Assembly: GCF_901827175.1 (NCBI RefSeq)
Contig: NZ_LR594663.1
Coordinates: 248,001 to 312,000 of the forward strand
DNA length: 64,000 nucleotides
Direction of reading: 5' to 3'
Source of the DNA: Variovorax sp. RA8
GTDB taxonomy: Bacteria; Pseudomonadota; Gammaproteobacteria; Burkholderiales; Burkholderiaceae_C
The notes under the pieces were generated by a model that did no database searches, was not told where the DNA came from, and worked only from the letters and a program-made list of their open reading frames with translations. The position numbers and the translations under genes are program-made. Below are positions 1-8,638 of the stretch, piece after piece; position 1 is the first letter of the stretch; every line of letters starts with the position of its first letter.

Positions 1-207
1 CTCGATGCGGCCATCGGTCCAATCGTCGGGGCATTGGCCATCCCGGGACAGCTGCAGCGCCGGGCCGCAGATCAGGAGGCGGCACGCACCGCGCTGGCGA
101 CGAGCATAGGAGTCATGGCGCGCGGAGCCCAGATCGTGGGCCTGTGCTTCAGTGCCCAAGTGCCGTACCGGGCGTCACCGACGCGTACCGGAAAACCACC
201 GCCCTGA
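1..207 (+). CDS. C-terminal part of a possible dihydropteroate-synthase-like protein, partial
   Basis: The frame is open from the window edge to a TGA at 205-207, so the start lies outside. The visible residues (GPIVGALAI, then GVMARGAQIV) loosely resemble the end of FolP-type TIM barrels, where GAxIVRVHDV is usual. Here IV is followed by GLCFS instead of RVHDV, so the piece may be degraded or unrelated. No function can be assigned with confidence. It lies about 145 bases left of an insertion sequence. Confidence 0.25.
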   Translation, partial: LDAAIGPIVGALAIPGQLQRRAADQEAARTALATSIGVMARGAQIVGLCFSAQVPYRASPTRTGKPPP

Positions 208-350
208 CCGACGCCAGCACCACGGTAACCGGAATGCTGCACCTCATCGCCGTGGCGGGACTTGCTCCGCGCGTGAACCTCGCGACGAGGGATTGGGCCT
301 CGCCTGAGCTTCGGCACGCGGTCGAGCACTTCACTCACGATCACGTTACG

Positions 351-1965
351 GCTAATTCTGTTGAAAAACTCGTCTCGAACGTAGGGCGCCCACAATCCCC
401 GGCACTAGTTTTTGAGGTTTTGAGTTCGTCGCCAGGATCGATTCTGTCGCGAAGCTCCTGCGGGCGTTTTCACGCCGTCTTGAAGCGCCCAACTTGTACG
501 CTTAGCATCCATCGCTTCGCCATGCGCCTCAGGTTCTGCGCGGTTGCCGCCAACAGGAACTCGTCATGTGCTCCGCTCAATCCTCGTAGACGCAGCCGAT
601 CAAGTTTGAGAATGCGCTTTAGGTGCGCAAAGAGCATCTCGACCTTCTTTCGATCGCGCCGCGACTGCTTGTACTGCGGCGTGTCGGCGAGCTCACGGGC
701 GACATCCCGTGATCGCTCATGCACGCTGCGCGTGATCCTTCGGCTGAGCATGTTGGGGCAGCACTGTTGCTTCATTGGGCACGCCACGCAGTCATGCTGG
801 CTCGCGCTGTAGATGATCGTTCCGGCCTTGGTAATGCGCTCGCGCTGCTTGGTGAACTGGCGGCGATCACTTAGTAGCGCGCGGCCTTGCGGGCAGCGGT
901 ACTCGTTGGCTTGCTCATCCCAGCGGAACTCACTGCTCGACAGCGTGCCGTCCTTGCGCTCGCTCCTATCCCACACGGGTACATGCGGCGCGATGCCCTT
1001 GTCTTCGATTATCCACCCGAGCAACGGGCCTGTTCCATACGCTGTATCGCCAACCAGGCGTCGGGGCTTCATGCCGAAGCGGTCCTCTACGCGATCAACC
1101 ATCGTCTTGGTCGATTCCACTTCGGATGTGCGGTGCGCGGGCGTGGCCTCCACATCCACGATGATTCCTGCCTGCAGGTCGATCAGGTAGTTTGTTGAGT
1201 AGGCGTAGAAGGCCGGGCCGCCTGGAGCGGCCGTCCATTGCGCTGCAGGGTCGGTCAGCGAAATGTTCTTCCCGGAGGTTGGGGGTCCCGGCGGATCATT
1301 GGAATCGTCGTCCGTCGGATTGCTCTCTTCCAAGGCGGCAAGGTATTCGCGTACAGCGCGGCTTGGCCCCTCGCCCTTGCTCCACTCGGAGGTGTCGGCT
1401 CCCACGCCACCGCGACTGCGCTTCGCGTCCGCCTTGATGATGCTCGCGTCCACCGCAAACCCTTCACCACGTACAAGGCCTTCGCTCATGCAGCGCCGCA
1501 GCACGCTCTCAAAGACGTGGCGCAATGCGTCGCTTTCGCGGAAGCGCCCGTGCCGATTCTTGGAGAAGGTCGAATGGTCGGGGACTGCGTCCTCCAGGCC
1601 AAGCCGACAGAACCATCGATAGGCCAGGTTCAAGTGGACCTCTTCGCAGAGCCGACGCTCGGAGCGAATTCCGAAGCAGTAGCCCACGATCAGCATGCGC
1701 ATCATCAATTCGGGATCGATCGATGGCCGTCCAGTGTGACTATAGAAAGGCGCGAGGTGGTGGCGCAAATCGCCGAGATCGAAGACCCGATCGATACCCC
1801 TCAGCAGATGATTTTGCGGAACATGATCGTCAAGGTTGAACGAGTAGAAGAGCTTGTCTTGCACGCCACCTTGATGACCCATCATGTCGATGCACTCCTC
1901 GGTGAGATGCAACCAACATAGTCGAGACGGGTTAAATTTCCAGGGAGTTTTTCAACAGAATTGGC
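351..1965 (-). mobile_element. Intact IS1182-type insertion sequence
   Basis: A 1.6-kb element carries one intact transposase on the minus strand. It is bounded by 21-base terminal inverted repeats at 351-371 and 1945-1965, which match at 20 of 21 positions and share the core TTCTGTTGAAAAACTC when read inward from the left. I see no convincing target-site duplication next to the repeats. Full-length repeats and an unbroken transposase suggest a recent, possibly still active insertion, unlike the other elements in the window. Confidence 0.85.
470..1885 (-). CDS. IS1182 family transposase (DDE type)
   Basis: This 471-aa transposase moves the surrounding element by DDE chemistry. The N-terminal part (DKLFYSFNLDDHVPQNHLLR, then GRPSIDPELMMRMLIVGY) is the DUF772-like region typical of IS1182/IS5-related transposases. 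The central part has FAVDASIIKADA and the C-terminal part has KKVEMLFAHLKRILKLDRLR, which carries the final acidic residue and the DDE_Tnp_1 signature. A Cys-rich segment (CVACPMKQQC) sits in the C-terminal third, as is usual here. ATG 1885 (MMGHQGG) fits family members; a TTG at 1912 is also possible. The gene fills nearly the whole element and is unbroken. Confidence 0.92.
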   Translation of the reverse strand: MMGHQGGVQDKLFYSFNLDDHVPQNHLLRGIDRVFDLGDLRHHLAPFYSHTGRPSIDPELMMRMLIVGYCFGIRSERRLCEEVHLNLAYRWFCRLGLEDAVPDHSTFSKNRHGRFRESDALRHVFESVLRRCMSEGLVRGEGFAVDASIIKADAKRSRGGVGADTSEWSKGEGPSRAVREYLAALEESNPTDDDSNDPPGPPTSGKNISLTDPAAQWTAAPGGPAFYAYSTNYLIDLQAGIIVDVEATPAHRTSEVESTKTMVDRVEDRFGMKPRRLVGDTAYGTGPLLGWIIEDKGIAPHVPVWDRSERKDGTLSSSEFRWDEQANEYRCPQGRALLSDRRQFTKQRERITKAGTIIYSASQHDCVACPMKQQCCPNMLSRRITRSVHERSRDVARELADTPQYKQSRRDRKKVEMLFAHLKRILKLDRLRLRGLSGAHDEFLLAATAQNLRRMAKRWMLSVQVGRFKTA

Positions 1966-2565
1966 TGGAAGCAAACATTCGGTGTCCTGCGGGTGATCCC
2001 CAATATTTGCAGCTCTGCCGCAGAGCTCAAATTTCCAATTCCCATGCCTTTCAGAATAGAAGAGAGCCGCCGCAAAGGCGTTGCGCCAACTGGATACAGC
2101 CGACACGGACATGAAAATCCCTCCAGCGTTTTGGTTGACGCGTTTGCATCGCTAGATGCGCTTAGCAGGCCCCTCCTTTTACTACCAAAAAACGGGGAGC
2201 GGGCACCGTAGTCACCGCGCACTCAATAGGCTCAGCCGGCCGCAGCCCCCGCTGCACGACGGCCCATCGAATTTGATTCCTCCATGGCCGTTCACGGCCG
2301 TTCGATCCTGCTTAGAGGATTTAACACAAACGAGCCTTGTCGGCCAAACCGCCCATCAGTCGGGCATCAGCCGAAGGCAGGCGAACGACTCGCGAGCCGC
2401 TAAGTGGCCGAAAGACCGTCTGCCCTTTTTTTAGGCAATGGACGCGCTCGCACCAATCAGCGGGCCCCAGACCTTGCCGCGCTACGGGAGCCCGTCGTGC
2501 GAAGCGGCGCCAAGTCTTAGTTGGCCGCCTGAAAGAAAACAATGCGCGATTCTTCTGAGGAAATG
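1966..2565. other. About 600 bases without a recognisable gene
   Basis: Between the right end of the insertion sequence and the toxin gene I find no open frame with convincing protein features. Short frames exist on both strands but have no motif, start signal or partner. The stretch looks like decayed intergenic DNA with a T-run at about 2425-2432. Confidence 0.5.
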
Positions 2566-2904
2566 CTAAGGCTGGCCGATGAGGGCGATTGCCTTTGCCC
2601 TGACCTCTGCTAGCTCCGCGGCAGAGGCCCTGCCTTTGCGGCTCGCTCTGCGGGCTACCCAATCAAGGCTCTTCACTTGATCGGCCAGGGCCGCGCCTGC
2701 TCGGGCTGCAGCAATCTTGACCTCGAATGGATAGCCCTTTACTTGTGTAGTCAAAGGGCAGCAAAGCATCAAGCCGGTCTTTCCGTTGTACGCCGACGGG
2801 CTGAGCACCAACGCGGGGCGATGGCCGGCCTGCTCGTGACCGGCTTGCGGGTCAAAATGCAGCCACACGATGTCCCCGGCTTCGGGCACATAGCGCCGAA
2901 CCAT
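2566..2904 (-). CDS. mazF: MazF/PemK-type toxin, mRNA endoribonuclease
   Basis: The 112-aa product has the PemK/MazF fold signature: an N-terminal GDIVWLHFDPQAGHEQAGHR segment, RPALVLSPSAYN, a central CCPLTTQVKGYPFEV, and the C-terminal LADQVKSLDW in which the conserved Asp/Ser pair sits. Family members cut single-stranded RNA at short sequences and are held inactive by a MazE-type antitoxin. Its ATG (2904-2902) overlaps the antitoxin stop by one base (TAATG), so translation is probably coupled. A ChpB/MazF label is equally good; target specificity cannot be read from the sequence. Confidence 0.9.
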   Translation of the reverse strand: MVRRYVPEAGDIVWLHFDPQAGHEQAGHRPALVLSPSAYNGKTGLMLCCPLTTQVKGYPFEVKIAAARAGAALADQVKSLDWVARRASRKGRASAAELAEVRAKAIALIGQP

Positions 2905-3146
2905 TAGAACGACTCTTTGCCAAGAGCAGGGCCGAAGCTAACTTCACCATGCAAGTTTTCCGGGGTGATCCGGGCCAGCAATCTTGTGAGTTCAAATTCG
3001 CCGGGCCGTACAGGCTCGATCACGATCCGCCCTTCCTCTTCACGCACGTCAACGGTTTCGTCCAAATGCAGCCGCGCAGCCTCCATCACCGCCGCGGGAA
3101 TGCGCACCGACGCGCTATTGCCCCATTTTTTCACCATTACATGCAT
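2904..3146 (-). CDS. mazE: MazE-type antitoxin (AbrB/SpoVT fold)
   Basis: An 80-aa protein beginning MHVMVKKWGNSASVRIPAAV, the classic swapped-hairpin AbrB DNA-binding domain of MazE/PemI/ChpS antitoxins. The acidic C-terminal tail (from about residue 45) is the part that usually wraps around the toxin. It lies directly upstream of mazF and overlaps it by one base, the normal antitoxin-first order. A GGAGG-like site lies about 6 bases before the ATG. Family members repress their own promoter, which would lie in the AT-richer stretch just right of 3146. Confidence 0.9.
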   Translation of the reverse strand: MHVMVKKWGNSASVRIPAAVMEAARLHLDETVDVREEEGRIVIEPVRPGEFELTRLLARITPENLHGEVSFGPALGKESF

Positions 3147-3187
3147 GTGGCCTCCACTGTATCGTCAATGAAAATATTACCTCATTC

Positions 3188-3530
3188 TTACGGATGTAGC
3201 AACATTGTCGATACCCACTCGGCTGCCAGCGCTGCCGCGAGTGGCCGATCGCCGCTGCGCAGCGCCGCCTCGATCAGCGTCAGGTCGAGCAGGTCGCCCT
3301 GTGGGTGGCTGCCGCCGAAGCGATGCGCAAACGAGCGGATGGACCGCAGCAGCGCGACGACTGTCGCTTAGTCGCCCGCCACGTAGGCCTTCGCGGCGCG
3401 CGTCGCTGCCTCACCGACCTCGGCTGTAAAAGCGCGGGTGTCGCCGTCGACGGCGAGCACCTCGCGCCGGGCCTCGAGCAGCTGCGCGGCGAGGTCGGCG
3501 CGCCCAGTGCTCGCGTCGGTTACATCGCAA
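3188..3530 (-). pseudogene. Remnant of a TTC38-like tetratricopeptide protein, C-terminal part
   Basis: Reading the minus strand through one in-frame TAA at about 3368-3370 gives LLEARREVLAVDGDTRAF, then KAYVAGD, stop, then ATVVALLRSIRSFAHRFGGS and LTLIEAALRSGDRPLAAALA. This matches the end of TPR repeat-containing protein 38 family members, where the stop position would be Tyr. The 5' part is missing. It is a decayed fragment left of the first catabolic operon. Family assignment is from remembered sequence pattern. Confidence 0.55.
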
Positions 3531-3713
3531 CTGCATCGGCAGTTGGTAGTTCGGCTCGCGTTTGTTTCGGGCGACACGCTCCCTAGTTGCACGGATCGTC
3601 TTTCAGCTTGTACGGCACAACGTTGCATGCCATGCGGCCGCACCGCCAAAGTACGATTCTTCGGCCAGGACCACAAAATAGCGCAAGCGGCGCAGGTTCA
3701 TCATTCAGAAAAT

Positions 3714-3746
3714 CTTATCGGTTCGCAGAATTCCAGTATTGGACGC
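3714..3746 (+). promoter_or_regulatory. Promoter-like element shared with 6829-6861
   Basis: The pattern CTTATCG, 13 bases, CAGTATTGGACGC occurs here and again at 6829-6861 with exactly the same spacing, each time shortly before the first gene of an operon. The spacers differ, so this is conservation of signals, not a duplicated block. It probably holds the promoter and a LysR-type binding site for the regulator encoded at 5857-6765. Confidence 0.5.
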
Positions 3747-3776
3747 TTCAAGGGCGATCGATTCCAATGCGGCATC

Positions 3777-4610
3777 ATGGAGACACCGCTGATCGCCGCC
3801 AGCCTGAGATGGTTGTTCACCGAATGGCCGCTGGCCGAACGCTTCTGCGCGGCGGCAGCCTGCGGCTTCCGCGCGGTGGACCTGAGCCTGCCCTACGAAC
3901 TGCCACTGCCGGAACTGCGCGAGTCGCTGCTCCGCCATGACCTGCGCTTCCTCTACCTGCTGGCCGCGCCGGGCGATTGGGGCGCCGGCGACCGCGGCTT
4001 GGCCGCAGTGCCCGGGCGGCAGGAAGAATTCCGAGCCGGCATGCACGAGGCTATCCGGTATGCATCGGGACTCGGCCGCCCGTTGATTCATCCGCCCGCC
4101 GGCAACCTGCCCGAGGGTGCCGACTCGGCCGAAAGCGCGCATGTGCTGTTCGAGAACCTGCGCTGGGCTTGCGCGCAGGCCTCCGAGCACGGCCTGCGGC
4201 TGGTGCTGGAGCCGGTGTGTCGACGTGACTTCCCGAAGTACCCGATCAACACCGTGAGCCAGGTGATCGACCTGGCCGAGCGCATCGGTGCGGCCAATCT
4301 CGGCATCGTGCTGGATTTTCACCACGTGCAGTGGGAGCACGGGCACGACATGGCGCGAGTGCATGCCGAACTGCTCCGCGCGATGCCATTGTTGTGGTAC
4401 GTGCAGATTGCCTTTGCGCCGGACCGCCTGGGGCCCGACGAAGCGGGCCATGACGTACACGCCACCATCGCCGAGGCGCAACGCCTCGGTTACAGCGGCG
4501 CATTCAGTTGCGAGTACCGGCCTGCCGGCAGCTCGCCAGCGAGCCTGCGTTGGGCAGATCGCTATGGCATCCGTGTCATTCCGGGACGGCAAAAGGAGAC
4601 GCAACTGTGA
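3777..4610 (+). CDS. Hydroxypyruvate isomerase family sugar isomerase (first copy)
   Basis: A 277-aa TIM-barrel protein of the AP-endonuclease-2/Hyi superfamily. The N-terminus SLRWLFTEWPLAERFCAAAA, LVLEPVCRRDFPKY (first metal-binding Glu), LDFHHVQWEHG, and the end SCEYRPAGSSPASLRW (second catalytic Glu) follow the Hyi pattern. Hyi interconverts hydroxypyruvate and tartronate semialdehyde; the substrate here is unknown. The start at 3777 gives the normal family N-terminus, although the frame is open further upstream. The stop overlaps the GTG start of the Bug gene (GTGA), so the two are co-translated. A paralogue lies at 9648-10442. Confidence 0.8.
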   Translation: METPLIAASLRWLFTEWPLAERFCAAAACGFRAVDLSLPYELPLPELRESLLRHDLRFLYLLAAPGDWGAGDRGLAAVPGRQEEFRAGMHEAIRYASGLGRPLIHPPAGNLPEGADSAESAHVLFENLRWACAQASEHGLRLVLEPVCRRDFPKYPINTVSQVIDLAERIGAANLGIVLDFHHVQWEHGHDMARVHAELLRAMPLLWYVQIAFAPDRLGPDEAGHDVHATIAEAQRLGYSGAFSCEYRPAGSSPASLRWADRYGIRVIPGRQKETQL

Positions 4611-5581
4611 CTTGGCTACATCGCCGCTCGCTTCTGTCGCTGGGTCTGGCATGGGCCGCCGGCGCGCGCGCCCAGTTCGCCGCCGGGGACAGCCCCATCC
4701 GATTGATCGTGCCCTACAGCGCCGGGGGCTCGCTCGACACCATCGGGCGTTCCGTTGCCGAAGGCATGAGCCGTGCCCTCGGCGTGCCGGTGATCGTGGA
4801 CAACCGTACCGGCGCCTCGGGAACGATCGGCGCAGCAGCAGCCGCGCGTGCCGCACCCGACGGCCGCACGCTCCTCCTCGGCGGATCCAGCACACATGCG
4901 GTACTGCCGGCGGCGTCGCCCAAACTGCCCTACGACGCAGTGGCCGATTTCACCCCGATCTCAATGATCGCCGAGGTGGAGAACGCCCTGGTCGTCAGCC
5001 CGACTTTGCCCGTCAAGAGCGTGTCCGAGCTGGTGGCCTACTGCAAGGCGCGGCCCGGGCAGCTGGCTTTCGGATCTTCCGGCGCGGGCGGCATCACACA
5101 CCTGGCTGGTGAGCTGTTCAAGATTGCCGCTGGCGTGGACGCGATCCACGTGCCCTACAAGGCGAACTCCGAAGTGGATCTGGCCCTGCTGAGCGGGCAA
5201 CTCCAGTTCGCCTTCGCGACGCTCGCGACCGCCATCCCGCATATACGGGCTGGCCGCATGCATGCCCTCGCGCTGGCCAGTACGCAGCGCTCCGCCTTCC
5301 TGCCGGCGCTGCCAACCACGTCCGAAGCCGGATTCCCGAGCCTCATCGCAGTGTCTTGGGCGGCCCTGTACGGTCCGCCGAAGATGGAGCATGCAGTCGT
5401 AGCGCGGCTGAACGCGGCAGCCCAGGTCTCGCTGGAGCGACCCGAGTTGAAGGAGCGTTTCAACGCGATCGTCACGCGCGCGCTGCGAAGCACGCCGGAA
5501 GAACTGGCCGACTATCAGAAGCGCGACCATGCGCGCTGGAGCCGTGTTGTCCAGGCCGCCGGCATCAAGCTGGAAGGCTGA
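4607..5581 (+). CDS. Bug/TctC-type periplasmic solute-binding protein
   Basis: A 324-aa tripartite-tricarboxylate-transporter receptor. A cleavable signal (HRRSLLSLGLAWAAGARAQF) is followed by the family hallmarks IRLIVPYSAGGSLDTIGR, VIVDNRTGASGTIGA, the ADFTPIS region and AIHVPYKANSEVDLALLSG. Such proteins bind carboxylates or other small acids in the periplasm. No tctA/tctB membrane genes are in the window, so it is an orphan receptor, common in Burkholderiales. GTG at 4607 is preferred because AAAAGGAGA lies 8 bases upstream and it overlaps the previous stop. It pairs with the Hyi-like gene, as its paralogue does at 8639-9645. Confidence 0.88.
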   Translation: MTWLHRRSLLSLGLAWAAGARAQFAAGDSPIRLIVPYSAGGSLDTIGRSVAEGMSRALGVPVIVDNRTGASGTIGAAAAARAAPDGRTLLLGGSSTHAVLPAASPKLPYDAVADFTPISMIAEVENALVVSPTLPVKSVSELVAYCKARPGQLAFGSSGAGGITHLAGELFKIAAGVDAIHVPYKANSEVDLALLSGQLQFAFATLATAIPHIRAGRMHALALASTQRSAFLPALPTTSEAGFPSLIAVSWAALYGPPKMEHAVVARLNAAAQVSLERPELKERFNAIVTRALRSTPEELADYQKRDHARWSRVVQAAGIKLEG

Positions 5582-5744
5582 GCATGCTTCGGCCGAAAGC
5601 AAACTTGCGAAGGCCCTAGACTGAGCTCTCTGCGCATCTGCTCCATCTGCCTCAGGACGGCACGGCGAAACGCCGGCGCTGGACAGGCAGGCATCGCCTT
5701 TGCCCGCGACAGCACGGGGCCACCCAGCACCCTCCCCTTCCTTG

Positions 5745-5765
5745 GATTCGATCCCTGTGGGAATC
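5745..5765. promoter_or_regulatory. GATTC-N11-GAATC inverted repeat, candidate LysR operator
   Basis: A perfect 5-base inverted repeat with an 11-base spacer lies about 92 bases before the ATG of the LysR gene. LysR-type regulators commonly bind T-N11-A dyads and repress their own gene, so this is a reasonable autoregulatory site. It is a short motif and could occur by chance. Confidence 0.35.
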
Positions 5766-5856
5766 GAGTGGTGCAGCCCGTTCGGCACTCCGGAATGGCT
5801 CGATGCAATCAGCGGGCTTAAAGTCGGCGGAGATTGACGAGCAAATTTTCATCATC

Positions 5857-6765
5857 ATGAACCTGCGCCGCCTTCGCTATTTCGTCGTGGTCGCAGACGA
5901 GCTGCACTTCGGGCGCGCCGCGCAGCGCCTGCATGTCGCCCAACCCGCGCTCACGCAAAACGTTCAGGCGCTCGAGGCTGAGTTCAATGTCGAGTTGCTG
6001 GCTCGGTCGAGCCGCCGGGTCGAACTCACCGAGGCTGGCGCAGTGCTGTTCGTCGAAGCGAAGCGGTTGCTCGAACTGGCGGACCAGGTCCGCCACCGCA
6101 TGAATGCTTTCGTACTTGGACGCGAAGGCACCGTGCGGTTGAACTTCGCCCGGTCGGCCGCCGGCGGTGCCTCGAGCGCGATCGTGGAGATGCTGCGCAA
6201 CGAGGCGCCTGCGCTGCAATTGCAGATCAACTCCCAGTACACGGCCAAGAGCATCGAGGATCTGCTCGACGGCAAGCTCGACGCGGCTTTCGTTCGCTCA
6301 CCGCTGGAGCTGGCAGACCCGGCCGTCCGGCAGTTGCAGGTGCTGCCGATCGGCAGCGAGCCTCTCGTGGTTGGGCTGCCGCGGACCCATCGCCTGACGC
6401 GGCGCCAACGCATCCATGCCGCGGATCTCGCCGACGAACCGATCGTGACGGGATCCGCGGAGCGGGCGCCGGGCTTCTATCGCATGATGTTCGGCCAGAT
6501 CTGGGGCGACCGCTCGCCGCGGATCGTCCTTCACGAACCCGACGAGGAGCACATGCTGCGCGCCGTCGCAGCGGGAACCGGCCTCACGATCCTCACCGAG
6601 TCACGCGCAAAGGCAATCCAGGTACAGGGCGTCGCCATACGCCGGTTCGCGGCACCGGAACCGCAAGCGGGGTTGGCGCTGGTGTGGCCTGCGGGCAACC
6701 TCAACACGGCACTTGCCATGCTGGTCGACGTCGCGCATCGGTTCGTCTCGCAGCACCCCTCCTGA
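5857..6765 (+). CDS. LysR-type transcriptional regulator
   Basis: A 302-aa LTTR. The first 60 residues form the winged helix-turn-helix (NLRRLRYFVVVADELHFGRA, then LHVAQPALTQNVQALEAEF), followed by a LysR substrate-binding domain. ATG 5857 gives the typical LTTR N-terminus; an ATG at 5803 would add 18 unusual residues. It sits between two operons with related content (3777-5581 and 6903-12694), both on the same strand and both preceded by the same promoter-like element, so it probably controls both, with a substrate or intermediate as inducer. Confidence 0.9.
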   Translation: MNLRRLRYFVVVADELHFGRAAQRLHVAQPALTQNVQALEAEFNVELLARSSRRVELTEAGAVLFVEAKRLLELADQVRHRMNAFVLGREGTVRLNFARSAAGGASSAIVEMLRNEAPALQLQINSQYTAKSIEDLLDGKLDAAFVRSPLELADPAVRQLQVLPIGSEPLVVGLPRTHRLTRRQRIHAADLADEPIVTGSAERAPGFYRMMFGQIWGDRSPRIVLHEPDEEHMLRAVAAGTGLTILTESRAKAIQVQGVAIRRFAAPEPQAGLALVWPAGNLNTALAMLVDVAHRFVSQHPS

Positions 6766-6817
6766 CCGCGCTGCGCCCCGGCAAGGCGCGCGCCCCCGTT
6801 CGTCCATGGGTTGCATT

Positions 6818-6861
6818 GATCGAATTTCCTTATCGATCGGACAAGCAACAGTATTGGACGC
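6818..6861 (+). promoter_or_regulatory. Palindrome plus shared promoter-like element of the second operon
   Basis: A perfect 6-9-6 palindrome GATCGA-N9-TCGATC covers 6818-6838. It overlaps the element CTTATCG-N13-CAGTATTGGACGC (6829-6861) that is also found at 3714-3746. The first ATG of the operon is at 6903. The arrangement suits a regulator site next to the promoter core. Confidence 0.5.
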
Positions 6862-6902
6862 GACGAGGGCCAACTCCTTCTAATCGGCGCAGGAGACAAA
6901 CG

Positions 6903-7052
6903 ATGCTCGATATCACATCTGCGAGGGACGACCTCGTCGCCTCGCTGCCGCCCGTGCAGTTCGCCGGCGTCGTATGGGCCGAGACCAGACGATGGACGCG
7001 CAGCGCGCGACGCACCGATTCATGCGGAATGAGCACGGAGCGAGCACGATGA
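6903..7052 (+). CDS. Small open frame (49 aa), unknown, translationally coupled to the next gene
   Basis: ATG 6903 is preceded by AGGAGAC at a good distance, and the frame (MLDITSARDDLVASLPPVQF and on) ends in a TGA that overlaps the ATG of the thiamine-diphosphate enzyme (ATGA). The C-terminal half is Arg/Thr-rich and looks poorly conserved. It resembles no family I know. It may be a leader that sets the translation rate of the next gene, or the remains of a longer gene. Confidence 0.35.
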   Translation: MLDITSARDDLVASLPPVQFAGVVWAETRRWTRSARRTDSCGMSTERAR

Positions 7053-8596
7053 ACGGTGCCACGAGCCTGGTTAAGACGCTGTTGGCCTCGGGTGTCGACA
7101 CCTGCTTTGCCAATCCCGGAACGAGCGAGATGCACTTCGTCGCGGCGTTGGACACCGTGCCCGGCATGCAATGCGTGCTTGGCTTGCAAGAGAACGTCGT
7201 GACGGGCATGGCCGACGGCTATTTCCGCATCGCGCGCAAGCCGGCCTGCACGCTGCTGCACTGCGGCCCGGGTTTCGCCAACGGCATGGCCAACCTGCAC
7301 AACGCGCGCCGAGCCCGCAGCGGCATCGTCAACATCGTGGGCGACCAGGCGACCTTCCACCGTCCCTTCGACGCGCCGCTGACCTCCGACACGGCAGGCA
7401 TGGCGCAGACCGTGTCGGCCTGGGTGCGCACAAGCACGCGTGCGGCAGAACTCGGCCGCGATGCCGTCGAGGCGGTCGCAGCCGCACGCGCCTTCGCCGG
7501 CCAGATCGCCACGCTGATTCTGCCCGCCGACGTGTCCTGGGGAGAGGACGGCGAGGTCGGCACGCCGAAAGAGCCGCCCGCGCCGCCGCCGATCGACCCC
7601 TTGGCCATCGAAGGTGCGGCCCGCATGCTGCGCGGACGGGACGACGTGCTGCTGCTGTTGGCCGGCGGCGCCGTGCTGGGCGAAGCGCAGCGCCTGGCCT
7701 GGCGCATCGCGAAGGCGACGGGCGCCATGTTGATGGCCGATTTCGTGAACGCACGCCTGGAGCGAGGCCGCGGCCGCCTGCAGATCGACCGGGTGCCGTA
7801 CGCACGGGACGAGGCGCTGGTGGCACTCGGGCGTTACCGGCAGGTCGTGCTGGTCAACGCCCGCCCGCCAGTCACCTTCTTCGGCTATCCCGGCGTGTCG
7901 TCGCTGCAGTACGAGCCGGGCACCCAGTTCCACGTGTTGTCGCGGCCGGATCAGGATCCGGTGGAGGCCCTGCGAGCGCTGGCCCAGGCGCTGGACGTGC
8001 CGGATGCCGAGATGCCCGATGCAGGACCGCGGCCCAAACCCGCGCGCGGCGCACCTTCGCCCGAAGGCCTGGCGCAGACGCTGGCGGCGCTGATGCCCGA
8101 GGAAGCCATCGTCTCAGAGGAAAGCGCCACCTACGGGCGCCACTTCTACCGCTTCACCCACAGCGCACCCGCGCATGACTGGCTGCACCTCACCGGCGGC
8201 GCCATCGGCGACGGCATGCCCGTGGCGACGGGCGCCGCACTGGCGGCGGGCAGGCAGCGTCGCGTGATCAGCCTGCAGGCCGACGGCTCGGGCATGTACA
8301 CGGTGCAGTCGCTGTGGACCCAGGCCCGCGAGCAGCTTCCGGTGACGACCATCATCATCAACAACGGCAAATACAACATCCTCATCGGCGAATACCGCAA
8401 GGTCGGTGCCGGGGCAACGCCGGGCACCACCGCCATGTCCATGCTAGACCTGGGCAACCCGTCGCTGAACTGGGTCAGCCTGGCCAACGGCATGGGCGTG
8501 GACGCCGCCAGGGCCACCACCCTCGAGCAATGCGCCGACCTCATGCGCGCCAGCTTTGCCCGCCGCGGTCCGTTCCTGATCGAACTCATGGTGTGA
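7049..8596 (+). CDS. Thiamine-diphosphate-dependent enzyme, acetolactate synthase/carboligase-like
   Basis: A 515-aa member of the ThDP decarboxylase/carboligase family. The N-terminal pyrimidine-binding domain has CFANPGTSEMHFVAAL and the catalytic Glu in LQENVVTGMADGY. The C-terminal domain carries the ThDP/Mg motif, ADGSGMYTVQSLW running to INNGKYNIL. The reaction (decarboxylation or carboligation of a 2-oxo acid) cannot be named more closely. With two Hyi-like isomerases and an SDR in the same unit, a glyoxylate-carboligase-like logic is plausible. ATG 7049 overlaps the stop of the small frame before it and has GGAG 8 bases upstream; ATG 6974 is less likely. Confidence 0.85.
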   Translation: MNGATSLVKTLLASGVDTCFANPGTSEMHFVAALDTVPGMQCVLGLQENVVTGMADGYFRIARKPACTLLHCGPGFANGMANLHNARRARSGIVNIVGDQATFHRPFDAPLTSDTAGMAQTVSAWVRTSTRAAELGRDAVEAVAAARAFAGQIATLILPADVSWGEDGEVGTPKEPPAPPPIDPLAIEGAARMLRGRDDVLLLLAGGAVLGEAQRLAWRIAKATGAMLMADFVNARLERGRGRLQIDRVPYARDEALVALGRYRQVVLVNARPPVTFFGYPGVSSLQYEPGTQFHVLSRPDQDPVEALRALAQALDVPDAEMPDAGPRPKPARGAPSPEGLAQTLAALMPEEAIVSEESATYGRHFYRFTHSAPAHDWLHLTGGAIGDGMPVATGAALAAGRQRRVISLQADGSGMYTVQSLWTQAREQLPVTTIIINNGKYNILIGEYRKVGAGATPGTTAMSMLDLGNPSLNWVSLANGMGVDAARATTLEQCADLMRASFARRGPFLIELMV

Positions 8597-8638
8597 GTTG
8601 GCCGATCGCAGCTGCAACTTGAAACGAAGGAGACACGC

